A DNA stretch of 33,122 nt, taken from assembly GCA_040878005.1 (NCBI GenBank), contig JBBDMW010000019.1:1-33122 (forward strand), given 5' to 3'. The DNA is from JBBDMW01 sp040878005. GTDB lineage: Bacteria; Chloroflexota; Dehalococcoidia; Lucifugimonadales; Lucifugimonadaceae. The notes below the pieces were generated by a model. That model searched no databases and had not been told where the DNA came from. It saw nothing but the letters and a program-made list of their open reading frames with translations. The position numbers and the translations under genes were made by a program. Numbering within the stretch: position 1 is the stretch's first letter; every line of letters begins with the position of its first letter. This document shows, piece by piece, positions 23,909 to 33,001 of this stretch.

Positions 23909-25030
23909 TTAGCGGGACTTAGTTACCCAAGCATTCCTTACTTCCACTATCTCAGCTGCAATGTTCTGCGCAGCGTCCTGAGAGAGCTCCGGGAACATTG
24001 GTAACGAGACGACCTTGTCAGCAATTTCCTCGCTCACGGGAAAGTCTCCTCTCTTGTAGCCAAGGTGCCAGAGAGCGGGTTGCAGGTGGAGTGGGATCGG
24101 GTAATGGATGCCGGTGGAGATTCCTGCGTCATGAAGCGATTCGCGCAACTGATCCCGGTCGTTTGATCGAATCACAAAGAGGTGGTAGACGGGTTCCACG
24201 GTAGGACCCTCTTCTTGAAGTCTCACATGTGAATCCTGCAGCAGTTCCCTATATATGCAGTTGATGGAACGACGCGCATCATTCCATCGGTCCAGCTGCC
24301 TAAGCTTCACTCGCAGAATCGCTGCCTGGATCGCATCAATGCGGCCGTTGTAACCCAGGATCAGGTGCTCATACTTGTCCCTTCGGCCGTGGTCCCTCAA
24401 TAGGCGCACCCTCTGTGCTACCTGCTGATCATTCGTTACCACCGCTCCAGCGTCGCCATATGCACCTAGGTTTTTCCCAGGATAGAAGCTGAAACAGCCT
24501 GCATCGCCGAATCCGCCAACGCGACGGCCCTTGTACCGGGCACCGTGAGCTTGCGCCGCATCTTCTATCACCTTCAGACTATGACGTTTTGCAACGTCGC
24601 AGATCCGGTCCATATCGGCTGGGTAACCGTACAGGTGGATCGGAATAACGGCCCTTGTACGCGAAGTGATGGCCGCTTCAATCAGGTCCGGGTCAATGTT
24701 GTTCGTTTCCTCTTCAACGTCTACGAAGACTGGAGTTGCTCCTACCTGGGCTATCGCCTCAACAGTCGCGATGAACGTGGACGGAGCAGTGATTACCTCA
24801 TCCCCTGGCCCCACATCACACGCGATCAGGGCAAGTCGCAGGGCCTCCGTTCCGGAAGAAACTCCTATCGCGGCCTCAGTCTCGCAGTATTCCGCGAACT
24901 CCCTATCAAACGCAGCAACTTCTTCGCCACCGATAAAGATGGTTCGGTCAACTACGCGCTGGATAGCTTCGTCTATGTCATCTTTGATCATCTCGTACTG
25001 AGATTTCAGGTCTACCAATGGAATATGCAT
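23909..25030 (-). CDS. DegT/DnrJ/EryC1/StrS sugar aminotransferase
   Basis: A 373-residue PLP enzyme of the nucleotide-sugar aminotransferase family, full length. It has IPLVDLKSQY at the N-terminus, GVSSGTEAL (56-64), TAPSTFIATVEAI, VIEDAAQAHGA (Asp157 contacts the ring nitrogen), the Schiff-base Lys186 in SFYPGKNLGAYGDAG, and RLLRDHGRRDKYEH. It would transaminate a keto nucleotide sugar using glutamate. The gene just upstream in the operon encodes a Gfo/Idh/MocA oxidoreductase that can make such a 3-keto sugar, as in the WlbA/WlbE (WbpB/WbpE) pairs. GAGGT sits about 7 bases before the ATG. Confidence 0.94.
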   Translation of the reverse strand: MHIPLVDLKSQYEMIKDDIDEAIQRVVDRTIFIGGEEVAAFDREFAEYCETEAAIGVSSGTEALRLALIACDVGPGDEVITAPSTFIATVEAIAQVGATPVFVDVEEETNNIDPDLIEAAITSRTRAVIPIHLYGYPADMDRICDVAKRHSLKVIEDAAQAHGARYKGRRVGGFGDAGCFSFYPGKNLGAYGDAGAVVTNDQQVAQRVRLLRDHGRRDKYEHLILGYNGRIDAIQAAILRVKLRQLDRWNDARRSINCIYRELLQDSHVRLQEEGPTVEPVYHLFVIRSNDRDQLRESLHDAGISTGIHYPIPLHLQPALWHLGYKRGDFPVSEEIADKVVSLPMFPELSQDAAQNIAAEIVEVRNAWVTKSR

Positions 25031-25057
25031 ATCTAGTACCTCTAATGAATTCAGCGT

Positions 25058-26089
25058 TCAGGCAATTACAAGACTTGTCGCACCGGTGCCAGATACCAGT
25101 TCGACAGGCGCTCCGTGATTCTTGAGCGAATACTGGGCGGCCTCAAGTACCCGCACTACTTTCAGTCCGTTTGAGCCGTCGCTTATCGGCCATTCGCCGT
25201 CAGCGATACACCTGATGAAGTCTCCACACTCGTTGGCCAGCGGCTCCGTAAATGGAACATTGGGAACCTGAATTTCACCCGAATGCAGGTGAAAAGGCCC
25301 GGTGCTGTTGCTACTACGTTCAGCCCGCCTGTCGTAGACCCGGATCTTGTCATCGAGTGCCGTATCGTCATACTCCACCATCTGACGCGAACCGATAACT
25401 GCAAATTCCCTGACCTTGCTCCAGTCCAACCAGCTGACGTGAACATTAGCGATTACCCCGTCTGGGAACGTCATGGTCAGGAAAACGACATCTTCAATAC
25501 CAGGCGTCAGGTAGCACCCCCCCGTTGCCGCAACCATGACGGGATCCTTATTCAGCAGGTGCAACACAATGGATACGTCATGCGGAGCAAGGCTCCACAT
25601 GGCATTTATGTCTGTCTGGATCCGGCCCAGGTTCAGGCGCTGGGAGTAGAGGTGCGTGATGCTGCCTAGTTCACCGCTCTGCACAATGCCTTTCAGCACA
25701 TGGACGGCCGGTGAATAAAGGAACGTATGCCCCACCATCAGCACCAGTCCTGCACCCTTGGCCACGTTAATAAGATCCTCGGCCCCTGTTGAATTCATGG
25801 CCAGAGGCTTTTCAACCAGGACATGCTTGCCGCTAAGGAGAGCACTGTGGACCATCTCGTAGTGAGATCTGGCCGGAGTAGCAATGACCACGGCGTCTAC
25901 ATCTCTCGATTCCAGAATCTCCTCATAACTAGTTGTGACGTAGATCCCTGGATACCGTTCCCTGACAGCGATCAGCCGCGCTGTGTCACGGTCACAGCAC
26001 GCTATCAACTCGCAATTCTCCAAGTTGTTGAAGGTACGAACGAGGTTGGGCCCCCAGTAACCGAACCCTGCAACCGCAACTTTAACCAT
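25058..26089 (-). CDS. Gfo/Idh/MocA-family nucleotide-sugar oxidoreductase
   Basis: A 343-residue NAD(P)-dependent enzyme. The Rossmann glycine motif is VAGFGYWGP (6-14), with ACCDRD at the end of beta2, VIATPARSHYE, the catalytic VEKPLAM (Lys94), GHTFLYSPAV, and WSLAPHDVSI with the conserved His. The overall pattern resembles WlbA-type UDP-N-acetylglucosaminuronate 3-dehydrogenases, but related sugar oxidoreductases are not excluded. It overlaps the GT2 gene by 8 bases and is followed 27 bases later by its likely partner aminotransferase. The acetyltransferase and 6-dehydrogenase that usually complete this pathway are not in the window. Confidence 0.9.
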   Translation of the reverse strand: MVKVAVAGFGYWGPNLVRTFNNLENCELIACCDRDTARLIAVRERYPGIYVTTSYEEILESRDVDAVVIATPARSHYEMVHSALLSGKHVLVEKPLAMNSTGAEDLINVAKGAGLVLMVGHTFLYSPAVHVLKGIVQSGELGSITHLYSQRLNLGRIQTDINAMWSLAPHDVSIVLHLLNKDPVMVAATGGCYLTPGIEDVVFLTMTFPDGVIANVHVSWLDWSKVREFAVIGSRQMVEYDDTALDDKIRVYDRRAERSSNSTGPFHLHSGEIQVPNVPFTEPLANECGDFIRCIADGEWPISDGSNGLKVVRVLEAAQYSLKNHGAPVELVSGTGATSLVIA

Positions 26090-27146
26090 CTGCTTCCCTC
26101 TTCTGTTTCCTCAGTAAACTGCGCTTACCACCCTGAGACGTAACACCGGCGCGATGCCCGCTGTGGGCATGAGCGTACCTTTGAAAGTCCGAACGCCCGC
26201 CCAACTCGTCGGCCACTCCCTGCCAGTAGTGCAGGTTAAAAATGGCGCTATAGGAGTAGTGAGAGAATTCCTCAAAACCCAACTGATCAAAGATTGCAGA
26301 CGACAACCGGAAAGACTGCAATAGGAACTGCTGCACAGGCTTTCCGCCTGCCAGAGCAGTTTTGATCACCAAGCGGATGACTTGGGGTTTTCTGTCGTAC
26401 CAGCCAAATATCTCGTCAAGTACCTGCCTGTATCCCCGCTGGACCGCAAGCTGAACATCGCTGCGTCCGTAGAGATATGCGGAACGGCACCAGGATTCAT
26501 AAGTCCGGTATCCTCGGTGAAAAGCGGCGGCATCAACGCAAAAATGAAAGTGGCAACCTGACCGCTCCAAACGGAACCCCAGCTCCACATCTTCGCCACG
26601 GCTCAACGTCTCATCGAATCCCCCGGCGTTCAAAAACTGCTCACGCCATATCGAAAAGTTTCCGCTGTAGAGACGCCTGCCAGAAGGCGGCCTACGGTTG
26701 TCCTGTACCGCCTTATAATGCTTTTCATAGACGCGTTCCTCCCATCGGTTCCAGCCACCACGGGGACCGCTGCCCCATGGCAGCAACCGGCCCAATACCA
26801 CGTTCCCCGGGTCCCTTTCAAGGACCTGCGCATGGGCAGAAAGAATCTGGTTCTTCGGAAGAAGATCGTCATCAAGGAAGAGCAATAACTTTCCTGACGC
26901 AATGCGGGCGCCGCTGTTTCTGGCCCTTGAAGGGCCGGACTGCTCTTGGGGCAGGACACGTAGGCTGTAGGTAGTGTTCATCTTCCTGGCCATCTCAACG
27001 GTGCCGTCAGTGGAGCCATCATCCACTACCACCACTTCGAACTGGTCCGCAGGAAACGTCTGTCGCTGTAGAGACATCAGCATTTCCTGCAGCAAACAAC
27101 GCCGGTTGTGCGTGGGGATAATCACGCTGAGTACAGGTGCCGTCAT
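26082..27146 (-). CDS. family 2 glycosyltransferase
   Basis: A 354-residue GT-A fold enzyme. It starts VLSVIIPTHNRRCLLQ and has VVVDDGSTDGT (nucleotide Asp), the metal-binding FLDDDLLPKN (90-99), GNFSIWREQFLNAGGFDE and SRGEDVELGFRL with the catalytic-base region. No membrane helix is evident. It likely adds one sugar of the repeat unit to lipid-linked intermediates. It overlaps the flippase gene upstream by four bases (ATGA) and the oxidoreductase downstream by eight, so these three are translated together. Confidence 0.92.
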   Translation of the reverse strand: MTAPVLSVIIPTHNRRCLLQEMLMSLQRQTFPADQFEVVVVDDGSTDGTVEMARKMNTTYSLRVLPQEQSGPSRARNSGARIASGKLLLFLDDDLLPKNQILSAHAQVLERDPGNVVLGRLLPWGSGPRGGWNRWEERVYEKHYKAVQDNRRPPSGRRLYSGNFSIWREQFLNAGGFDETLSRGEDVELGFRLERSGCHFHFCVDAAAFHRGYRTYESWCRSAYLYGRSDVQLAVQRGYRQVLDEIFGWYDRKPQVIRLVIKTALAGGKPVQQFLLQSFRLSSAIFDQLGFEEFSHYSYSAIFNLHYWQGVADELGGRSDFQRYAHAHSGHRAGVTSQGGKRSLLRKQKREADG

Positions 27147-28675
27147 AGAGGCTCTCCCTGCTCAACTGGATTTCTGGGACTACTGGCTTTGAGACGCCCC
27201 GAGACAGCACGCCGCACAAATATCAAGTCACTAAAGGTCACAGCGCGTGTCGTGAAGATCACTGCCAGATATCCCACTCCGCCCAGCGCAACTAGTAGCA
27301 GCACCGGCAGGTTCAGCCAGATAGCAAGCAACCACGCAGCCACGATTACTGATGAACCCAGAATGATCTTTATGATCAGTCTGGCTGTCTCCCACGTAAT
27401 CACACCCTTGGGCATCAGCCAGACTCCAACCGCAACCATAACCAGTTCAGCCAGAAGTGTTGTCAGAGCAGCGCCTATACCTCCATTGCCAGCTACTCGG
27501 TCAAAGTACGGCACAGTGAGAACATTTAGAACAATGTCAACTGTCAGGGTTAAAAGCAGCGCATACGCCCACACCTTGTGCCTATCCACGGCTATCGCAA
27601 TGGTGCCCAAGATGGTCAGGAGCGCCGTCGCGGGAATGGTCAAGGCCAGCAGAGTAAGCAGAGGAACTGAGTTCTGGAAAGTGTCCGGGTACGGCAGGAA
27701 GGCGATCAGACGTTCAGATAGCAAGCTCAGCCCGAGCGACATAGGTAGAACGACCAGTGCGCCCACAGCGATGCTCTTGTGAGCAATGCTGGCGAGCATG
27801 GAGACGTCTGTGAGATGCAGGCGAGACAACGTAGGCATAAGTGCAGTCGTTATGGCCAGTGGGAATAGCTCAGCAGCGCGGTAGAACTGCAATGCGGCCG
27901 CATACCAGCCGGTGGTTGTCTCGTTGGTGAACATCCGGAGGATGACAACGTCCGCGTGGTTGTATATCTCCAGAATGAACGCCATCAGCAGGAACGGAAC
28001 GCCTCCCTTGAGTAACGTCCGGGCCCTTGGCATGTAGAAGTCAAGCCTCAGTAAAATCCTGCTTCGCAGAAACAAAGCAGCCACAGCAAGGTGCACGACA
28101 GCGCCCATAAGCAGAACGCCGGCATAGGCCATAACGTTTTGCATCGATACGAGCACGATGGTGCCCACTACCACCACCGTCAGCTTCCCCGCCACATCGG
28201 CCAGCGCCACGCCTCCCATATCCTCAAATCCATGCAGGAAGCCCGCCAGCAGGCGCGCTAACGAGGTTATGACCATGGTCGCCGCCGCCAAGTACATCAC
28301 CGTCGCTGCAGTTACAGAAAATCCAGACAGTTGAGCCACCGCAGAGACAGCCGCAATCACCAGGAGGGAGGCAAGCAGACGCATGCCGATCGCTGTACCG
28401 ATGTAGTGGCTTGCCTGCGAGTGGTCCCTTGCCACCTCTTTCACTAAGAACTGGTGTGCACCGAGAGTGGCCATTACGGCAAGAATCGCGGCAAAAGACC
28501 TCGCGAACTGGAGTTGCCCCAGACCTTCAGCGCCCAGATACCTAGGCAGGAACAGGATCAGGACTCCGCTCAGTACCCAGACCATCCCCTGCCGTAGCAA
28601 TAGCATCAGAATATTTCTGACAACAATTTGGGAGTCACCCGCCACTAGGGCGTTCGCCGGCAAACGAGATTCCAT
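27143..28675 (-). CDS. Wzx-type polysaccharide flippase
   Basis: A 510-residue MOP/MATE-superfamily integral membrane protein with about 12-14 hydrophobic helices. It begins with a short cytoplasmic end, then QGMVWVLSGVLILFLPRYLG and GLGQLQFARSFAAI, the usual opening of Wzx proteins, followed by HQFLVKEVARD. It would move undecaprenyl-linked repeat units from the inner to the outer face of the membrane. The ATG at 28675 shares one base with the stop of the upstream sugar-phosphate transferase (TGATG); a TTG one codon earlier is also in frame. The downstream GT2 gene overlaps it by ATGA. Confidence 0.93.
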   Translation of the reverse strand: MESRLPANALVAGDSQIVVRNILMLLLRQGMVWVLSGVLILFLPRYLGAEGLGQLQFARSFAAILAVMATLGAHQFLVKEVARDHSQASHYIGTAIGMRLLASLLVIAAVSAVAQLSGFSVTAATVMYLAAATMVITSLARLLAGFLHGFEDMGGVALADVAGKLTVVVVGTIVLVSMQNVMAYAGVLLMGAVVHLAVAALFLRSRILLRLDFYMPRARTLLKGGVPFLLMAFILEIYNHADVVILRMFTNETTTGWYAAALQFYRAAELFPLAITTALMPTLSRLHLTDVSMLASIAHKSIAVGALVVLPMSLGLSLLSERLIAFLPYPDTFQNSVPLLTLLALTIPATALLTILGTIAIAVDRHKVWAYALLLTLTVDIVLNVLTVPYFDRVAGNGGIGAALTTLLAELVMVAVGVWLMPKGVITWETARLIIKIILGSSVIVAAWLLAIWLNLPVLLLVALGGVGYLAVIFTTRAVTFSDLIFVRRAVSGRLKASSPRNPVEQGEPL

Positions 28676-30186
28676 CAATAGGCACCCCGGCCGGTGAGTA
28701 CGACTGGAAAAGTCTTGAAAAGAATTACGATGTCCTTGGACACTGACCAGTAGCGCAAGTAATCCAGGTCCATGCGGACCATCTCATCGAAAGAAACCTC
28801 CGGCCCTCTGCTGACTTGCCAGAGGCCGGTTATGCCCGGTACGCCCTCGAGCCGCTGGAAATGCCAAAGCTCATACTCCTCCACTTCTTTGGGTAGCGGC
28901 GGGCGCGGCCCTACCAGACTCATTGAGCCGCCCAACACGTTGAACAGTTGCGGGAGCTCGTCCAGGCTCAGCTTCCTTATTACCATCCCAACTTGAGTGA
29001 CACGGGGATCATTCCGCATCTTGAACATCGCTCCCGAAGCCTCGTTATGCTGCATGAGGTCGTGCAGCAGGGCTTCGGCATTGACTTTCATTGATCGGAA
29101 CTTGTACATGCTGAAGAGTTGCCCATTCCTACCGACTCTGATCTGCTTAAAGAGCACCGGACCAGGCGACTCCAGCTTTATTGCCACGGCAATCACTGCC
29201 ATTACGAACGAGAAAACTATCAGCGCAGCCACTGATGCTGTGATGTCGAACCCTCTCTTCACACTCTCGTACTGCCAAGAGAAAATCCGTCGCTTGAAAC
29301 TGACGGTGGAGATACCTGCTACAAGGTCCATTTCTCCTGCATCGTCAAGCAGCGGGTCCAGAGCTACTCTGACCGTGATACCGGCCGGTACGGAGTTCCG
29401 TACCGTTCGTTGCACGGCTGCATATTCGCTATTAGGTACGGCAATCAGTACATCCGACGGCCTGGTGAATGACAGGATATTGGGCAGCAACCCGATGTCA
29501 TCGGCTATGGGTATTTCCGTCAAGCTATCCAATTGATTATCAAACAGACCGTTCGCGCCACTAATGGCATCATGCCGGTCAGCAGTAATTACAAGTCCTG
29601 TAACTTGGCAGGAAGGCTTGTTCATGCTGAGCTGCTTAAGAATTGGGCCAACGTTGCACGGACTGGCAATCAGCAACAGCCTCTGCCGACCAATTCCCCT
29701 CGCAAGAAGGATCCGCTGCGTGAATTTCCTCCCTGCAGGCACCGCAACGACCGCCGCAGCCCACATCACTACAACTTCTGCCGACGCCAGTTGCTGGGGT
29801 GCCATGATCGCAGTGAGGCTCCACAGCAGCATCATGATGAAGGAGATGGTACCTATGCCGCGGGGCCACTCTCGTCGCAACACATGGTGCCCGGACAGCG
29901 GGTATGGGTAGGCGAAAATTAGGCCAATGGCAGATATAACTGCAAACGCAAGCAGGATCCAGAGAATCTGAGCATGGGGAACCTGACTGTTCAGGTCCGG
30001 CCAATACACATTTGCAAGATGACCCAACAGAGCCGCAGAGGTCAGCAACGCCAGGTCAGTCAGCACGAACGCAAACACGCCTGTGACACGCCCATCGATG
30101 TGCCGCGTGTTCGGCTGTACGCGTACAGAATCCGATGACTCGGTTATCGATTTGGGTAAGATGCTTTGCGCCAAGTCACTGTCCAT
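28675..30186 (-). CDS. polyprenyl-phosphate sugar-1-phosphate transferase (WbaP/CpsE-like)
   Basis: The initiating transferase of the pathway, about 503 residues from the ATG at 30186. Several N-terminal hydrophobic helices lead to a Rossmann-like middle segment (GRQRLLLIASPCNVG onwards). The C-terminal catalytic domain then has KRGFDITASVAALIVF, SPGPVLFKQIRVGRNG, FSMYKFRSMKV, RKLSLDELPQLFNVLGGSMS, LVGPRPPLPKEVEEYE and PGITGLWQVSRG. It transfers a sugar phosphate from a nucleotide sugar to undecaprenyl phosphate at the inner face of the membrane. The open frame extends to a TTG at 30273, but neither start has a good ribosome site and those 29 residues are unlike the family. 307 bases precede it. 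Confidence 0.92.
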   Translation of the reverse strand: MDSDLAQSILPKSITESSDSVRVQPNTRHIDGRVTGVFAFVLTDLALLTSAALLGHLANVYWPDLNSQVPHAQILWILLAFAVISAIGLIFAYPYPLSGHHVLRREWPRGIGTISFIMMLLWSLTAIMAPQQLASAEVVVMWAAAVVAVPAGRKFTQRILLARGIGRQRLLLIASPCNVGPILKQLSMNKPSCQVTGLVITADRHDAISGANGLFDNQLDSLTEIPIADDIGLLPNILSFTRPSDVLIAVPNSEYAAVQRTVRNSVPAGITVRVALDPLLDDAGEMDLVAGISTVSFKRRIFSWQYESVKRGFDITASVAALIVFSFVMAVIAVAIKLESPGPVLFKQIRVGRNGQLFSMYKFRSMKVNAEALLHDLMQHNEASGAMFKMRNDPRVTQVGMVIRKLSLDELPQLFNVLGGSMSLVGPRPPLPKEVEEYELWHFQRLEGVPGITGLWQVSRGPEVSFDEMVRMDLDYLRYWSVSKDIVILFKTFPVVLTGRGAY

Positions 30187-30493
30187 TAAACGCTGGCAAG
30201 CCCGCGTCAAACCACATAGCCCACCTGATCGGGATGATGGCCAGAGGTCTCTTTTGCCCCACCTCTTAATCAAGGCTCAGGTTTATCACCGGGTTGAAGA
30301 ACACGCTGTTAATTTGGATGAGCATGAGATAAACAAAACATGAAAACTGGATGTGGACATGCCAGAAGCTGTCTTGGAAGAGGTTCGGTGGCAGGCATAG
30401 CTTCACCACCTGTCAATACAGACTCATAGGGGGAGAGCCTTACACAGATGGCTGAGCGCCCGTGCGCCTCGGGGCAGAGCCTTGTCAGCCGCT

Positions 30494-31684
30494 CTAATCG
30501 CGCCGCGTACGCACCCAGTCCCGGCTCCCGGTCAACATGACCCGCGCGTAAAGCAAGAGCTTCCACAAGATGAAACACGGCGCGTAAGCTACCGATAGAA
30601 GGACAGCGGCCGGTGGTCGCGCCGACGTTAGACCGATTGTCACATGGCCCAGTAGGGCCGCCAACACAGCAGCAGCGATCACAATATGTACGGGACCACC
30701 CATGGCCAGGCTGGCCCCGAACAGCACTACGCTTGCCAACACCACAATCGAGAGCGGTGGTATGGCCTGCTCAATTGCGGCATCCAACTTCATGGCAGAC
30801 CGGGTGTTGAGAGATTGCCAGACCAGACTTGGCACATGTCGCTTGGCAACCTCAAGCCTTCCCTTCTCCCAGCGTTCATTCTGACTGCGCGCGTCGCGTA
30901 GTGACGCCGGCATGCCAGATAGCACCGTGGCCTCGGGTGCAAAATTTACCCGGATGCCGTGCTTGGTCAGGTGCAAGTAATATTCAACATCCTCCACAAG
31001 GCCATGGGTATGCCATCCATACGTCTCAATTATTGATCGGTGAAATACCATCCCCGTGCCAAACAGGCCGCAGGACAGTCCCAGCACCTCTCGACCTCGA
31101 GACCGCGCGTGGTGCCTAAGGACCAGAGCTATGTAGCGCAGCGATGACACCCAACTCTCAGTTGGGTTCGCTGCGCCATCGTAGGCTTGCACAGCCTTGT
31201 GCCCTAACTGAAGTTGGGTATCTGCGACAGTCAGGAAGTTTCGCGAAGCAACGCAGTCAGCATCCAAGAACACGTAAGCATCAAAAGCATCACCACTCGA
31301 CGCAATACGCTCCAATAACCACTGGAGAGCGTATCCCTTGCTTCTGAACTCCGGATCGCTACGCTCATGCACAACGCATTCATAATCAGCAGCGACGGCT
31401 GCAGTATTGTCCGAGCAGTTATCAGCCACTACATACACGCGACGCAGGCTGGGCGGGTAATCCAGTTCCTCCAAGCTTTTCAGTAGTCCTGGCAGGAGAG
31501 TCTCTTCGTCATGCGCCGGAACCAGGATCGCAAAGCGATGCTTAGGCGAATGATTCCGCCGGGATGGAGACTGGTAAAAGAGACTGGCCACGGTCAAAAG
31601 CAATAAGTAGAACGACGGCACCAGAAGGGCCATGCCACACAACAGGAGCAGTGTTGCCAGTAGAGTGGTCATTAGGCCGTTCAT
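30494..31684 (-). CDS. membrane glycosyltransferase family 2 (processive-type)
   Basis: A 396-residue GT2 with an N-terminal helix (about 5-37) and C-terminal helices (about 300-385). Landmarks are FAILVPAHDEET (51-62), VVADNCSDNT (85-94), FLDADC (139-144, metal DxD), GLVEDVEYYLHL with the base Asp (228-239) and SQNERW (267-272), the Q/RxxRW-type motif. Such proteins resemble cellulose-synthase-like or poly-N-acetylglucosamine-synthase enzymes; with Wzx and Wzy present it may instead add a single sugar. Its ATG overlaps the upstream gene's stop (ATGA). About 220-300 bases of noncoding DNA follow before the sugar-phosphate transferase. Confidence 0.9.
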   Translation of the reverse strand: MNGLMTTLLATLLLLCGMALLVPSFYLLLLTVASLFYQSPSRRNHSPKHRFAILVPAHDEETLLPGLLKSLEELDYPPSLRRVYVVADNCSDNTAAVAADYECVVHERSDPEFRSKGYALQWLLERIASSGDAFDAYVFLDADCVASRNFLTVADTQLQLGHKAVQAYDGAANPTESWVSSLRYIALVLRHHARSRGREVLGLSCGLFGTGMVFHRSIIETYGWHTHGLVEDVEYYLHLTKHGIRVNFAPEATVLSGMPASLRDARSQNERWEKGRLEVAKRHVPSLVWQSLNTRSAMKLDAAIEQAIPPLSIVVLASVVLFGASLAMGGPVHIVIAAAVLAALLGHVTIGLTSARPPAAVLLSVAYAPCFILWKLLLYARVMLTGSRDWVRTRRD

Positions 31685-32478
31685 TTACCCGCGTGAGTAC
31701 TAGTCCGCGTACGTTGAACCAAAGCCGCTGTGCCGAGCCGCAGCCCCGTGGGGATATCCTCAATCAGGTATCTCTTCCAGAGCCTGCGAGGCTCCTGCTT
31801 GAGCCTGTAAGTCCACTCCAGCCCTGTACCCTGCATCCAGACCGGAGCAGTCTTCAGCCGTCCTGCGACTACCTCCAGTACCCCGCCTATACCCATGCAT
31901 ACCGGCACTTGAAGGTCAGCCAAGTTCCGGTAAATCCACTGCTCCTGTTTCGGGCAGCCCATTGCCACGAATAGCATCTGCGGCTGAGCGTCTCGAATCT
32001 CTCGCAATACCTTATGTTCTTCCTCATCACCTGACAGGTAGCCGTGATGAGTGCCCGTAATTTCCAGGCCTGGATATATACCCGACAACCTGCGGCCGCT
32101 CTCCTCTGCTACGCCGGGTCTAGCGCCCAGGAGGAAGACAGAGTACCGCCTGTCGGCCGCAAGCTCTGCGCAGGCATTCAAGAGATCTCCCCCGGTTACA
32201 CGAGCAGGCAAAGGCGTGCCCATGAGTTTTGACAACCAGACCAGCGGCATTCCATCTGCCACTACCAGGGCGCTGCGGTTGACAATCCAGGCAAACTCCC
32301 GGTCATGTTGGGCGAGGCTCAAAAACCGCATGTTCGCGGTTACCACCTGGTGCGGTGTCCCTGCGTTTACAAAGCAGTCAATCTGTGCCACAGCCTGTGC
32401 CAAGCCAACGTGATCGACCTTTATTTTCCCGATCTGGATGCTCTGGATATTCGACGACAATTGAATGAAGTCGTTCAT
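31681..32478 (-). CDS. WecG/TagA/CpsF-family glycosyltransferase (GT26)
   Basis: A 265-residue GT26 enzyme, the usual length. It has ADGMPLVWLSKLMG (74-87), VTGGDLL (94-100), VFLLGARPGVAEE (114-126), FVAMGCPKQEQW (170-181), GIGGVLEVVAGRLKTAPVWM (196-215) and the C-terminal appendage GLEWTYRLKQEPRRLWKRYL that binds membrane. It normally transfers an N-acetylhexosamine-type sugar to an undecaprenyl-diphospho-sugar, so it would make the second step after the initiating transferase. AAGGAG is 8 bases before the ATG. It is the first gene of the minus-strand cluster. Confidence 0.93.
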   Translation of the reverse strand: MNDFIQLSSNIQSIQIGKIKVDHVGLAQAVAQIDCFVNAGTPHQVVTANMRFLSLAQHDREFAWIVNRSALVVADGMPLVWLSKLMGTPLPARVTGGDLLNACAELAADRRYSVFLLGARPGVAEESGRRLSGIYPGLEITGTHHGYLSGDEEEHKVLREIRDAQPQMLFVAMGCPKQEQWIYRNLADLQVPVCMGIGGVLEVVAGRLKTAPVWMQGTGLEWTYRLKQEPRRLWKRYLIEDIPTGLRLGTAALVQRTRTSTHAGK

Positions 32479-33001
32479 TACCAGCGCTCCTTAGTTAGTC
32501 GTGGAGAACCCTAATACTCGCTATGCCTCGCGCGCCCATTCGAGTCAATCGTCAATCTTCCGCAGACGTTGATAACTCGTACATGAACGGCAGCGACCGT
32601 GACATAAAAAAAGAATCAAAATTGGTTCCATTTCACTGATTGTGGAGTGGCAGCCAGTGTCTGGTTCAAGACACACCTCGGGGAGCAACGGGACGACAGG
32701 TTTGCGCTGCCAGTGCCTCTACCGCGCAACGTACCTGCAGAAGCGCCGTAGGCAGAAAGGGTCGCGGGCGGATCACCTCTTGGAGCGTTGCGTCGTACGT
32801 TAGGGCGGACGATTTGGTGAAGGCAAGGGCTGAAGCAGCCAAAGGCCAAGGGCAGGGCCCGGGCAACCATTCTCAGTCAGTGTGACCGGCCCCGATTGGC
32901 CAGAATCCATGTCGTGGAGTGCCCAACGCAGTCATCAGGCCACGGTGCGAGGCATGCCAAGGGCCTGCAGCACCCCTAGATGTACCGCCCACAGAGGTTG
33001 T
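32479..33001. other. gene-free upstream region of the cluster
   Basis: About 520 bases before the first gene of the polysaccharide operon. I cannot point to a strong promoter; on the minus strand TTGACT (about 32550) with CATAGC 17 bases on is the best but weak candidate. A bulged hairpin with a T-run lies at 32606-32641. Plus-strand frames (32640-32885) read as Arg/Ala/Gly-rich and have no motif. The right-hand part, from about 32881, may be the noncoding end of an insertion sequence. Confidence 0.4.
32606..32641 (-). terminator. weak candidate terminator
   Basis: On the minus strand AATCA plus AAAT pairs with ATTT plus TGATT (three-base bulge), and a run of seven T follows (32606-32612 region). 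It could stop transcripts coming from the transposase before they enter the polysaccharide operon. The stem is AT-rich and imperfect. Confidence 0.3.

Noticed and set aside
30309..30578. 89-codon minus-strand frame between the GT2 and sugar-phosphate transferase genes
   Set aside because: Its first part is out-of-frame overlap with the GT2 3' end, and the remainder has no motif.
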